This document shows, one piece after another, positions 34,318-46,064 of a stretch of 64,000 bases of DNA (its first letter is position 1; each line of letters starts with the position of its first letter). Source of the stretch: Chrysemys picta bellii (taxonomy: Eukaryota; Chordata; Testudines; Emydidae); NCBI RefSeq assembly GCF_011386835.1, contig NC_088791.1:57369498-57433497 (forward strand). The letters run 5' to 3'. A model generated the notes under the pieces. That model was not told the DNA's origin, made no database searches, and saw nothing but the letters and a program-made list of their open reading frames with translations. The translations under genes and the position numbers were made by a program.

Positions 34318-34627
34318 CAGGGGTCGGCAACCTTTCAGAAGTGGAGTGCCAAATCTTCATTTATTCACTCTAATTTAAAGTTTCACGTGCCAGTAATACA
34401 TTTTAACGTTTTTAGAAGGTCTCTTTCTATAAGTCTATAATATATAACTAAACTATTGTTGTATGTAAAGTAAATAAGGTTTTTAGAATGTTTAAGAAGC
34501 TTCATTTAAAATTAAATTAAAATGCAGAGCCCCCCGGACCGGTGGCCAGGACCCGGTAGTGTGAGTGCCACTGAAAATCAGCTCGCGTGCCGCCTTCAGC
34601 ACACGTGCCATAGGTTGCCTACCCCTT
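34318..34627. mobile_element. Non-autonomous hAT element (GGGGTCGGCAACC family)
   Basis: A 310-bp element with ends CAGGGGTCGGCAACCT and AGGTTGCCTACCCCTT (inverted), flanked by a perfect 8-bp duplication GGCTATAT (34310-34317 and 34628-34635). The interior is AT-rich and non-coding. Confidence 0.88.
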
Positions 34628-34666
34628 GGCTATATCCATCACAAGGCAGGCGTTGGTATCCTTTTT

Positions 34667-34668
34667 GA

Positions 34669-34744
<76 letters not shown>

Positions 34745-34746
34745 AA
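34667..34746. repeat. (GAAA)n microsatellite
   Basis: About 20 uninterrupted GAAA units. The apparent KERK-repeat open frame here is only a translation of the microsatellite. Confidence 0.97.
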
Positions 34747-36190
34747 TCAAAAATAATAACCATAAACTAATAAAGCCAATTATTACACTGCACAAATAGG
34801 AAAATTTAAATTCAAGGTCTCCAAAGAGATGAGAAGATTATGATGAGTTAATGTACAAGCGTCACTAAGATTCAGAGACTAATGGTTTCTGATCACCCAG
34901 TCACTTCTTGTTCATCTAACCATTTCTTCTGTTGCAGCCTATTTGGCTGCCAAGGTGGATTTAACACCTGAAGCTTGTTTGTTGCTCTTTGTGTTTTTTC
35001 ATTGTCAGCGACCACGTGGGTATGTGTTACTTCTGTCAGTAGTATTCTGAATATCCTAAAGAAAGAGTCTGTGTTCTCTGGTTTTCTGCAGATGTTTCAG
35101 TTCTTCCTATAGTACTGACCTTCACAGATAGTTATAATATATGACACTAGAGAGGATGGTATAGCTGTTATTTTGGTAGGTTGACAGCTACTTTCTGTTT
35201 GGAACTAACCCCTCACATTTGCAATGGCAGTTATTGTTATAGTATCTGTTGTGTGCAGATTTCCTGGTATGTAGTTCTTTTGTAACTATTTCAGGGTTAA
35301 TTGACTGGTTCCACAAGCTTGTTAGATACTAGGGCTAAAGTTTTTCTCCTTCTTCATCTAAATTGATGAATAAAGTGTTAATAGAGACTAATAAAGTGTT
35401 AATGGAGACTGATCTTTATTTCCTGGCCCCAAACACATGACATGGCTTATAATTACTAAAAGTTAAGGAGGGTCAGTAGCTATTGACTTGGAGGTGATCA
35501 AAAACCAGAATTTCCCCCTCTGCTATTTCAACATTTGTTTTCATGCCAAACAATGATAAAAAGTTGAAATATAAAACCTTTTTGTGGAAAGAGAAGGTTT
35601 GAAAAATTTTGATTTACAAATGCAGAGGGAGAGATGTCTATGTGTGATAGGAGATGTAGTCCAGCTAGGGAGCACAGCCCCTGGGAAGAATGGGGACATC
35701 AGGGAACCAGAACTACAGCTCCCAGGAGACACTAAACTAGAGATTAATATTGACCAAACACAAACTATTTAGTTTTGATTTTTTCTGATGGAAAATTGTG
35801 CCCAAGTCAGATTTCAATGAATACCCATTTTTCTAGGAAAATGTTTTATTTGACATTTTTTTTACCAGTCCCAACGAATACTATCATAGGTACTAAAAGT
35901 AATGCTCAATCTACAACCCTAGGATGAACAAAGGTTAGAACAGCAGCTTGAACTTTGATTTTCTTTGCATGTGTATGTTTTAGTTCATTATGTCAGTTTT
36001 ATGTAAAATACTTTTAAAGTAAACTCTAAAATACATGAAAATTATGGGAATGATTTTCAAAGGCACAAAGGGAAACCCTTTGATCTTAATCAGTGTTGGG
36101 CATTTAATTCCCCTTTATATCTTTAAAAATCTACCTCTATAGTCACCCCACACACACACTATGCTCTAACGGATCCTTCAGCACCATGGA
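34747..36190. other. Intron 2 sequence, nothing recognised
   Basis: No gene and no confidently named repeat. Confidence 0.4.
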
Positions 36191-36810
36191 TTTATATAAA
36201 ATAGAACTGAAAAATGCTTATTAGGTCAGCCAGTCTGTCCCCACCCAATGCACTAAAATATGACTGTAACCTAGCTTATAATTTTCTAGAATTTTTCCAC
36301 TCTGCGTTTACAAGAGCAAAGTGATGGGGACTTCCATCGTTTCCTTTCAGTGACTAAGCCACAATGTAATATAGCTCACTGTCAGGAAGACTTTCCTGAA
36401 TTGTTATTTGAAATTTTCTTTCTTAATATCATTACATTATTCTTAGTTTCACCTTTCAGAATACTAAATAATTCCTTCCTTCTTGGGATTTACAACCTTC
36501 TAAAACTCGTAGACTGTTATCATTTTACATCATAGTCATTGCTTAGACAAGCGATATATATTTAGTTCCTTTAATCTTTTTTAGTAAGTCAATCCTCCTT
36601 GCTATATAATCATTTTTATTGTTGTCCTCTGCACTCCTTGCTTTATATCAATGTCTTTTTGAGATGGATGAGCCCAGAAATGAATGCAAATTGCAGGTGT
36701 GGTCTCAGTAAAGCCAACAATCAAATTCCTGCTCCATGACTGGCTGCCTCTGCCCTTGCAGCAAACCCCCTCCCCCCAGACCTCACATGGTCCATTATAT
36801 TAATCTGTTT
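36191..36810 (-). repeat. Ancient CR1/L3-type LINE remnant
   Basis: Minus-strand remnant with the order of CR1 3' coding sequence. GATGAGCCCAGAAATGAATG then GCAGGTGTGGTCTCAGTAAA corresponds to the CR1 segment containing FWAP-type residues. It is highly diverged, with no frame left. Confidence 0.45.
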
Positions 36811-38276
36811 ATACCCCAACTTTTAAAATAAATTGTATTCAGGAAAATTTTAAAGAGGATTATTGACCAGAGAACCTACTTATTCCTCTTGGTTCTTTAA
36901 GACTTTTACAGGTGATGATGTTTGAAGTCCAAATGATATTAGTTCCGGAGATAGTAATTATAAGAACTCCCTTGAATGGTCCATTATGCAAATACGTATT
37001 TAAAGAGTTATTAAAACACAGATTTCAACCTCAAAGCCACAAAAGTTCCTTTGGAATGTTTCTGGTTTATTACGTATTTGCCTTTAGGGACTTTTACAAT
37101 ACAGTCTATGTTGTCGAGGCTGACATGAGCCTTCTTTATGATGAGTTTTCTTGCCACCATAAACTGTAGCCGCTGTGGTCTAATCAGGTCAAATTTCACT
37201 AAAAGAGTTCACAATTTATGGATCACTACAATATGGATTGTAATAGCTCCTTTGTAAACATGACAGTCTGCCCTCAATATTTTGCTGCTGCAAATATATG
37301 TTCAATCTATATGCTAAAACCCTCATGAACATTGTTTTCAGAGTTCTGTTCTATTCTATTCATGTTTTATGCTATGCTACCTCTAGCCTTCCATTAAGAC
37401 TAGCATCTGTCAACAGTTGCTGGTTGGGTACAAAATCCACTTTTCTAAAGTCATGTTACACAGCTGTCTCCCAACTCCTCAGGTTCAGCAAACAGACTAA
37501 AGCGGTGCAGTGCTGAACCAAAAAAGACATTTTTGAATTACAGTAGTACAAAATAACATTTGAAACCACTTTCTATTTTTTATCTGCAAGCCTACACATT
37601 AAAATACTTTTTTTTCAAGTTTAATAAAAATACACATATTCCCAGGCTGAACCTTAATCATGTTATGTTAGCAACAAATTTGGTTGTTATTTTTAGGACT
37701 ATTATAATCACCTGAAATATCCAAATAAGCGTTTATAATGGAAAAGCAATGTAACTATTGCTACCTCTAACCGAAGAGTGCCACTATCATATTGGAGCCC
37801 CCTTCACATCGTATTAAGTCTATTTTTTTAGGGCAAAACCATTAGATACAATAGTGATGGGCATATTAGCATATCTTAGAGCTTGAGATAAAGCTAAAGG
37901 GGCATTTAGATAAAACAGATGGACCCTGGAGAAGTGACAAGGACTCACTTTCAGATCAGGGCACTGAAATATTTTCTAGTGCTTCATGACATACACAACT
38001 CTCCCTTGAGCTTTTAACATGACAGAATTGGCTGCTGTGCTGAATTTGAAACCTGAGAGATATTGAAACATGACAAACCATAGGGATCTGAAGAGTAACC
38101 ACATGAAAGGGGAGTTTCCCATGACAGCCAAATATAATCTCAAACTCTTCTATACTGGCTTTAAATACATTATGAGCTCAACTCTTTACCTGCCTGAGAG
38201 ACACAGGAGGCAGCCAAATTCTTAAGTGTAACACTTCCACACGGAAAATATCTGGCCTGTGTGAAGTAAAACACTC
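36811..38276. other. Intron 2 sequence, nothing recognised
   Basis: AT-rich sequence without a recognised feature. Confidence 0.4.
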
Positions 38277-39810
38277 TGTGACAGATATTGCAACCACATG
38301 AAGTATCTTTGGGGACCACTTTATTAAGTTTATGTACAATTGTGTTCTACTCCATGGGGGAGGATTACCACAAATCCTCCAGAAACTAAAAACAGCAGGT
38401 TATTAAGGTGAGTCATTGAGACCAAACAACTCCAGAAAGGTACCACCCCCGACATGTATCATGATCAATGGAACTGGAGTTAGAGAATCCAGGTTCCCTG
38501 GAGGGACTGTTATTGAATGGACACCAGTGGAACAGGGAATGCTGGGAGCTAGGCCACATGGAGAAAGCAATGCACAGGGTTAATAAATGCCATGCACCTG
38601 TCTCAACAGGTGGGGGAACTTGATGGGGCTGGTGGTGAAAGGGGGACAGTCACAGCAGCAAAGGAGGGAGACACTCACTAAGGGACACTAGGTAGATACT
38701 CCCCCCAGGAGTCTCTGGCACCTATTGGCTGTGGGGGGAGGGGTGTTGATTGGCCACATTCCCCAGCTCTCATGATCTAACAAACCATGGGGGCCTGGGT
38801 TAAGAGAAGTAAAAGACCTGGAATTTTGGTGATGGATCTCAGGCTCATGGGATAGGGTCAGACCTTGTGGCCCTTGCAGGTCAAGGTGAGTCCTTGTGGC
38901 CCTTGTAGGCCGTGGTCCCCACCCCCTGTCCCCTCATGGGGAGGAGGGTGCTGGGACCCAGAGAGAGCTGAGTCCTGGGTGGAATGGGCTGAGGAAAGCC
39001 TACCCTGAGTTATAGGTTATACGGTAAGGAGTCCTGTAACCCCCACACTGGAACCAATTAAGTGCCTGGTATAGGAGAGTATGGGTGATGGGTGGGTAGC
39101 ACCCCTTCTCTGTGTTCAAATTTACCAAAAGTTGTGGCTTGACGCTTAATTCTGTGCGTGTATCTGTCCTCATTTTGTCACTGTGTCCACATCAAAGTTC
39201 CATTTGTTCTATGTAACCTGCATTCAGCTTCACTCTTTGCTAATGAAACACTGAAGAGGTTTGCATATACTGTTTCAAACTGGATATTCCATAGACTCAC
39301 ACAAAGAAAGTGATTTTGGTATAAAAAGGTGAGCTTGAACTGGCACAGGGCTTTCTTTCTGAGCCAGCAAATGGACATGAACTTTTGTCCAAAGGGGCCT
39401 CAATCCTGCTACCAGGGCCCCCATAAGACTGATGGGTGACTCCTGGTATGTTTAGTGTGCATTTAAATCTGTTTATTGGTTTTTTTAATGTTCTGTCTGT
39501 GATGCTTTTTCCCTATGAATAAATGTGCTTGCTCAGAAAGAGCTGTTTGGATTACTGGTAAATCACATTTATCATGGCCCTCAGAGAGGAAGCAAAGCCC
39601 AGGTGCTGGCCATTAGGCAGACTGGCTTGCTGGAGATAGTACAATGTAAGACAAAGGGCCATGCAACCTTAAAACCCCTGCTCAGAAGGGAGTGGGACAT
39701 AGGTCCCTGACCAGAGATAGGTGGTGGCTGGAGGTCTGAGACCTGACTGGGCATTCCTGAAGTAGACCATGAAGGAGGAATATAAGTACAGTCAGCCTGA
39801 AACTGTGACA
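38277..39810 (+). mobile_element. Long solo LTR of an endogenous-retrovirus-like element
   Basis: About 1.53 kb bounded by TGTGACAG at the left and CTGTGACA at the right (TG...CA). A TATA-type ATAAAAAGG lies near 39321, and AATAAA at 39518-39523 is followed by the GT-rich TGTGCTTGC. The order and roughly 200-bp spacing fit LTR promoter and polyadenylation signals. There is no attached coding sequence and no clear duplication. Confidence 0.55.
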
Positions 39811-41581
39811 GATTCTATATTCAGCAAGCAATTCTACAGTTACCTTTCCATCCCGTGTCTATGGGCAATATGAGTTAAAAGTGGATAGGCAGGACTGGAC
39901 CACAGGAATGTTCAGGCACCCTGTTCCTTATATCATACCTGTGCTTTCACACACAGCAGACACTGGAGTTGGGTGTGGGTAAGGGGAAGAAAAATACATT
40001 CAGGCACTGACCCAGAGTATCAGGTACTGTGCAGGAAATTCCTACGTTCTCCCTGACCAGTTGAACATGATTGCTGTGAAAACCCACAAAAACCCTTACA
40101 TAGCTGGTCAAAGCTGTTCTCTGGTGACCACGTGTTCAATCAGAGATAGATTACAGAAAAACAATTACACACAGAGTGGCAACACCTCACCCACACGTTG
40201 CCATCTCTTTGCTCTGGGAGTGTTGAGCAGCAATGTGGAGGCAACGCATTTGACGGGTACCAGATGCACAGAAGTCTCTATCCCCTGTATCTCATTGTAC
40301 ATAGTGGATCAAGATGTCATGCATTATACCGTATGTAAAACAGATGTGATTTTGCTGTCAACATAAGATATTTTACTTCAGCTGAGTCCATTGTGTCCTG
40401 CTACACTTTCAACAGAGGTTGTTTGGTGACTGCCATCTATGCTTATCTGCTACTGACCAGCTGCCTAGGTGTCCTGTCACATGCAGAGAGATGCCCATTC
40501 CACTTGCTGGCCTTCATTCTTCTGACTGACTCAATAGCCTCCCTCATCAATTTAAGCAAGAATTTACACTCCCACTTGAATATACCGGTACTGAGTGCAT
40601 GTATTTTCCTACACTGCATACTTTGGAGCTATGTGCCATACTCAGCTCTCTCTGGTTTTCATGCAAATATACTGAATTGAGCCCTATGTGTTTAGAGATA
40701 CAATCAGCCAAGTTAGGAATTTTCTTCTTGAGATTCTATTAAGTTGGCATGTGGGCCTTCTTCAAGAACAGGGAAATGATGTACAATAGCAATTATGATT
40801 ATTTTATAGCTGTAAGTGAATAGCTTTAGCCAACAGTTATTGTGTAAATGGTGTGTAATTCTTTACATTAAACCAGCTAACAGAATTGCTATGGAAAAAA
40901 GCAGTTCTTAGACAAAAGAAGGTTTGTCCAGATTGTAATCTGAGTCCCACAGATTCCTGCTCATATTCCTAAAATTAGAAGGGACCCATTCTCACATTCT
41001 TATGGGAACAGTACCTTCCTCCATGAGTAGTCCTATTAAAATCAATAGGGTTACTTGCAGAATTAGGTATTACTCATTCTGGCAGAATCAAGCCCCAACT
41101 GATTATTAAGGGAATTGATATGGTACTACGGCACCCTCACTTCTGTACTGTAAGTATTCCTAGAATTCAACAATGCCTGTTACTTATAGGTATACAATTA
41201 AACAGCAGTGGTAGGAGAAGTAACTGAAATTGAATTAATTACCAGATTCTAAACTATATTAACCCTCCTGTCCCCACCCCCTCCACAGACAATGGAAATG
41301 AACTCCACTGAATACAGGCAGAGGTACAAAAGAGAGAAATGCCAGTCCTACTGCATCATCTCCTCCTTCCTCAAAGCTGTGGAAACCACAAAGGGTTAGC
41401 TACTCTCTTTGGCATCATATCTCCCCCGCCCACCCTAATCACACAGAATTTTGGCAGGTAAACTATTGTGTCCATGTCAGCATAGACTTATCTGCTTTCT
41501 CCCCCTACGCTGCACAAACCCTACCTTTCCTCCCACACACAGTGTCCTCCTGCAGGAACCATGCTGTTAAGGAACTGGAAG
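39811..41581. other. Intron 2 sequence, nothing recognised
   Basis: No gene and no named repeat. A short open frame at 40393-40680 has no family features. Confidence 0.4.
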
Positions 41582-42613
41582 CAGGGCCGGCTCTAGGTTT
41601 TTTGCTGCCCCAAGCAAAAAAAAATTTTGGCTGCCCCCCACCCCAGCCCTGGGCTCTCTCCTCTCCCCCCCGCAACTGCACCCTCCTTCCGCCGCAGCTC
41701 TGGGTCACTGGTAATTCGCTCCCAGGGCGGGTCACTCAGCAGGAATTTTGGATGTGCACAGAAAAGAAAAGTCAATTTCTGCTTCCATGGCTCAGAAGTG
41801 GAAATCCTCCTACGTGCCTGGTACTGTATCTAAAGCTGCCCAGTCTAGTAGAGCCTCCCCTCCCTTACTTTTAATTTTAAATTCTAGAGGGATCCACGTA
41901 CCTCCCTTGCTAGGCTTCAGATAGAGAGCGGCACTGTCCATTTAGTCCACCCAATTCTTTCTTTGGGGGAGAGCCCAGGGCTGGGGCGGCAGGAGGTGCA
42001 GGTGGGGGCCAGAGCTGGGGTGGCAGAGGGTGCGGGGCAGGGGGAAAAGCCCAGGGCTGGGGCAGCAGGAGGTGCGGGTGGGGGCCAGAGCTGGGGCCGC
42101 AGGAGGTGGGGGGGGGGGAGAGCCCAGGGCTGGGGCGGAGAGGGGTGCAGGTGCGGACCAGAGCTGGGGCAGCAGAGGGTGCAGAGGGGGGGAGAGCCCA
42201 GGGCTGGGGCAGCAGAGGGGTGCAGGTGCGGGCCAGAGCTGGGGCGGCAGGGGGGGTGAGTGGGGGAGAGTCCAGGGCTGGGGCAACACAGGGGTGAGGG
42301 GGAAGCCCAGGGCTGGGGTGGGGGGCAGCAAAAAACCTAGAGCTGGCTTTGTCCCTACCATTCACAGCAAGCTGCAGGTTTCAGTTCCATACTCCTTCCC
42401 CCTCCCTTTCCTGTTACTAATGGCCGAGGGAATGCTGGGAAATGTAGTTCTTTCCCTGCTCCAGGCGTGGCTCTATCGGCAGGGAGCTAACCAAGGAAGT
42501 ACAGCTCCCAGGGCTCCCTGTTGGTTCTCAGCTCCCATGCTGGATTCTTGCGCCCCTGCAAATATGCCGCCCCAAGCAACTGCTTGCTTTGCTGGTGCCT
42601 AGAGCCGGCCCTG
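41582..42613. mobile_element. Non-autonomous hAT element with internal minisatellite
   Basis: A 1032-bp element with ends CAGGGCCGGCTCTAGG and CCTAGAGCCGGCCCTG, flanked by a perfect 8-bp duplication ACTGGAAG (41574-41581 and 42614-42621). It belongs to the same family as 20451-21036, but its interior holds a GC-rich tandem array absent from the other copy. Confidence 0.92.
41974..42335. repeat. 74-bp minisatellite inside hAT element
   Basis: The phrase CCCAGGGCTGGGG recurs at 41974, 42050, 42123, 42197 and 42272, giving a period of 73-76 bp and four to five units. The final units are shorter. Long overlapping open frames on both strands derive from this array. Confidence 0.85.
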
Positions 42614-42621
42614 ACTGGAAG

Positions 42622-43303
42622 GGCCCAGGGAGAGCCAGGAGTTAGTACAGAGGCACATAGCCTTCACACTTACAGCCCTAGCCTCCAGGGAGAGCCAACC
42701 CCCTGCTACTTCCATAGAGACAAACCACAATCTCTCCAAAACTAGAAAGGGAATGATACTACAAGTACAACCTTGTGAAGTGCAAAGCCAGAATCAAATC
42801 TTCATGAAACCTATTTCTACATACGTGAAAGCTTATTTCATTTTAAAGTTTCTTTCTAACTCATTTATTTGGCACTGAGAGGAGCTATAATTACAGACCA
42901 AAACACAATGCTCCTTCTGACGGGAAACCCAGGGACACATAATAAGTACATATAAACTGCAATAGTGTACTGCTAACCTTTATATATACTGAGCTAGCTA
43001 TCCATATAGTCATGATGAACCATTGTACAAATTGGCCTATTTTAGTTTTATTTTTTGGCCAATTCAAAAGCCAGTAGTACTAAAGTCATTTCATAATTCA
43101 TACTGACAGATTAAATCTGCTCTTTTGTGTTTTATACCACATGTCATTCTTCATCGGAACCTACCATATACTGCCACCAGGACCATTTCTGCTTGTCAGA
43201 TATATCTGGGCTTTTTCTACAAACACTTAAATGCTAAATATTTCAACCGAAGAAACTAGTTGCTTTTCTGAATGAGCTCCGAAATCCAGCATTCCAATCA
43301 CAA
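42622..43303. other. Intron 2 sequence, nothing recognised
   Basis: No gene or named repeat seen. Confidence 0.4.
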
Positions 43304-43598
43304 GGGCTTGTCTACACTTACTGGGGGATCAACGCACAGCAATCGATGCATCGGCAGTCAATTTAGTGGGTTTAGTGAAGACGTGCTAAATTTACCACAG
43401 ATCGCTCTCCCGTCAACTCCTGTACTCCACCAGATTAAGAAAAGTAAGGGGAGTCAATGGGAGAGCATCTCCTGTCGACATCACGTAGTTTGGACCCTGA
43501 GGTAAGTAGATCTAAGCTACGTCGATTTGAGTTACGCTATTCACGTAACTCAAATTGCGTAGCTTCGATCAGATTTCCTCTGTAGTGTAGACAAGTCT
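43304..43598. mobile_element. Harbinger-type MITE
   Basis: About 295 bp with termini GGGCTTGTCTACACTTAC and GTGTAGACAAGTCT, sharing GTCTACAC with the full Harbinger element's ends. Inside are GGAGTCAATGGGAGAGCATC-type and TACGTCGATTT motifs and a palindrome near the right end (GAGTTACGCTATTCACGTAACTC). Non-coding. Confidence 0.7.
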
Positions 43599-44583
43599 CT
43601 CTACTCTTTCGTATTCTTTTTACATTTATCTTACATAAAGTTACTACAGCCAAAAACATTCCAGTATTTATTAACTGTCTGATTGCACTTTTCTGTCAGT
43701 CCTCTTATTTTCTCTTTCCTTTGATGGATATATACTTTCCTTAGACTTCCCTCCAATAATAACACAAACATCATGCAGCACCATTCCTTGATTCTCTTTT
43801 TTATATGCCTATTTTTACATGCTGTAGAGTGATCTGTTCACCCACTGAACGTCTCCTGTAACTTGATGCAAGAGGAGTCCATGATGGACTGTCTGGTCAT
43901 TGGTGTTTGTGCAGCACCCAGTGCAAAGGGATTGGGGCTTTTGGACACCAGATGAGTATAAATGATACAGACCCTGAACTTCAGAGACAGATTGATACAA
44001 AAGTATTACTCACAGTAATGGTTTAAAGAAACTAAGTTACACCTACTGTCCTTATTTTGGTGCTAAAATCTGAGAACACAATTTTCTATTAGCAGTGAAA
44101 ACAATTTACTTCAATGGGATTATGTATGTGTGTAAGTATTTTACTGGACTCTGACAAGCTCAGCATTTGGCAGGATCAAACCCATAATGTTCAAACTTTT
44201 CATTAGTCTCTAATCCAGGCTGTAGTTGTCCATTGAATTCCTAAGATAAAGAAGGGCAGTTCAAAATGCAACAAATACTCTTGCAGTCATGAAATTCTGA
44301 TTATTTGCAGAGAGGAAGGCTGCATCTTCTTTCGCCCTCCTTGATCTATGGAAACTATATCATACTGTGTACTTATAAAGGAAGAAGTATAATTAATAAT
44401 AATATCTGGCATGTATATAATGCCTGCCTCCTAAGGATCTCAAAGGCCTTTATAATGAACAGTGAAGATAGCACATCCACTAACAGCTTGTGCTGTAATG
44501 TTATCTTATTGTTCAATTGCTGTTTTGTTTTGAAATTATGTTGTTATATCTGATTGGCAAGTGATTCCATGGGAAGTTTTAGG

Positions 44584-44800
44584 GCAGGCCTACACTTAAA
44601 ACGCTGCATTGGTGCAGCTGCACCTCTGTAGTGCTTAAGACGCTCCTACGCCCATGGGAGAGCTTTTCCTGTTGGTGTAGTTAATCCACCTCCCCAAGAG
44701 GGGAAGCTCTCCCATTGACATAGTGCTGGGAGGATTAGGTCAGTATAACTATGTAGTTCAAGGGTGTGGATTTTTCATACCCCTGAGCAACACAGTCTGT
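44584..44800. mobile_element. Second Harbinger-type MITE, right end eroded
   Basis: The left end GGGCAGGCCTACACTTAAAA resembles Harbinger-MITE termini. The interior has inverted GGGAGAGCTTTTCC/GGGAAGCTCTCCC segments and GGGTGTGGATTTTTCATACC. The inverted right terminus is lost after about 44800. Confidence 0.55.
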
Positions 44801-44894
44801 ATATAGTCCTGCCTGGGGTACCAGAGTTGTTCCTTGCAATGTCCCAATATGTCCTTTGGTTGCTATAAGCGAATATTACAACTGATACTTCAAC

Positions 44895-45120
44895 ATGGCA
44901 AAAGCACTTTTGCCTGAGAAGCAATTTACTGATTATGCAGATGAGACTGGAATTTGCGAGTACTTGACAGACTTTGAGCTAATGATCACTGTGATCAAGT
45001 GCACTGATAAGAAAACAGCATAGTACCTAGGTGTTTTAGATGGTGATGTCAAAGCCTTTTACCAGCAGATTCCTAGTGTGGATCATGGATCTTATACACA
45101 GTCATGCAAATATTTATAAG
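44895..45120 (+). pseudogene. Gag-like fragment of a gypsy-type retrotransposon
   Basis: A frame starting ATG reads MAKALLPEKQFTDYADETGI, CEYLTDFELMITVIKCTDKK, then an in-frame TAG, YLGVLDGDVKAFYQQ. The spacing of hydrophobic and acidic residues is like vertebrate Ty3/gypsy Gag. This is inference from pattern only, and no nucleocapsid knuckle was seen. Confidence 0.4.
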
Positions 45121-45159
45121 ACTACTGAGGGGGGATTGCCCTTTCTGAAATACTAGGAA

Positions 45160-45500
45160 GACACAACATGTGATGTACCTCATCCAGTGCACTAAATGCC
45201 ACTATAACAACTATGTGGGTGAAACCAATCACTACGCTCTTGAATTAACTCACACAGGAATATGATAAAAGACAAAAACACCCTATCACCTGTGGATGAA
45301 CACTTTTCCCAAGTGATCACTCTGTATCTGATCTATCAGCCCTCATCCTCAAAGGAAACCTGCATAACACTTTCAAAAAACGAGCCCGGGAGCTTAAAAC
45401 GCATAACTTAGCTAGACACTAAAAATCATGGTCTTTATAAAAACCCTGGATTTATGGTTTATTACAAGAATCTGTAACTCACTAACACCCCTTGGGTAAA
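45160..45500 (+). pseudogene. Penelope 3' fragment (GIY-YIG end)
   Basis: Nucleotide similarity to 4470-4800 of the Penelope copy. The phrases CATCCAGTGCACTAAATGCC and AACAACTATGTGGGTGA encode the CTKC-NNYVGET core of the GIY-YIG endonuclease. AAAAATCATGGTCTTTATAA and CTGGATTTATGGTTTATTA follow. It has multiple stops. Confidence 0.8.
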
Positions 45501-45556
45501 GATGGTCTCGTTCACCCGGTGGTTAACAGGCCACTTCACCTTGAATGGTCCCTTAG

Positions 45557-45740
45557 TTTAGCACAGGCGTCAGCAACCTTCGGCACATGGCCCATCAGGG
45601 TAATCCAAAGGCGGGCCACGAGACATTTTGTTTACATTGACCATCCCCAGGCCAGCCGGTCGCAGCTCTCAGTGGCCACGGTTCCCCATTCTGGGCCAAT
45701 GGGAGCTGCGGGAAACAGCGGCCAGCACGTCCCTGCGATT
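45557..45740. mobile_element. hAT-type non-autonomous fragment
   Basis: Begins CAGGCGTCAGCAACCTTCGG, similar to the CAGGGGTCGGCAACC ends seen at 34318. The body (GGGCCAATGGGAGCTGCGGG) resembles a dispersed GC-rich hAT MITE. The right half is missing. Confidence 0.5.
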
Positions 45741-45779
45741 ACAAATGTGAAAACAGACAATGGAGTTAGTGGAGTTTCC

Positions 45780-46064
45780 TTAAAGGTATGAGCTGTTAAT
45801 TCCCAAGCACAGAGTGACTCCTTTATACCAGGTGCAACTTGGTCGGCTGAACTGCAACACTACATGTTTCCTCAACGCAGCCGTAATTGTCTCAGTCCTT
45901 TTATCCTTCAGTGACTGCACCACCATATACTTTGAGGTGTCATATACAACCAGCAAATATCGATTTCCAGCTGGTGTTCTTGGTTGTTGGCCTTTCAAGT
46001 CAACCTGTATGAAATCCCAAGGTTTACAAGATTCGGGCATTTCCTCTAAAAGAGTTTTTGCCAT
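45780..46064 (-). pseudogene. Integrase fragment of an LTR retrotransposon
   Basis: A 94-codon minus-strand frame reading PWDFIQVDLKGQQPRTPAGN, RYLLVVYDTSKYMVVQSLKD, KRTETITAALRKHV. The WDFIQVDL...GNRYLLVVYD pattern is the start of an integrase catalytic core, with the first catalytic Asp in VDL and the next conserved Asp in VYD. The second Asp and the Glu of the DDE triad are not reached. It is orientated opposite to the nearby Gag-like piece. Confidence 0.6.

Noticed and set aside
34565..34756. KERK-repeat protein
   Set aside because: Translation of the GAAA microsatellite plus the end of a hAT element.
38190..38225. Splice-acceptor-like tract on the minus strand ending TCTCAG then GCAGGTAAAG
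   Set aside because: It would give a 4-base exon. Exons 2 and 3 of NELL2 already join in frame without it.
41910..42602. Open frames of up to 190 codons
   Set aside because: They are translations of the 74-bp minisatellite in a hAT element, low in complexity and present on both strands.
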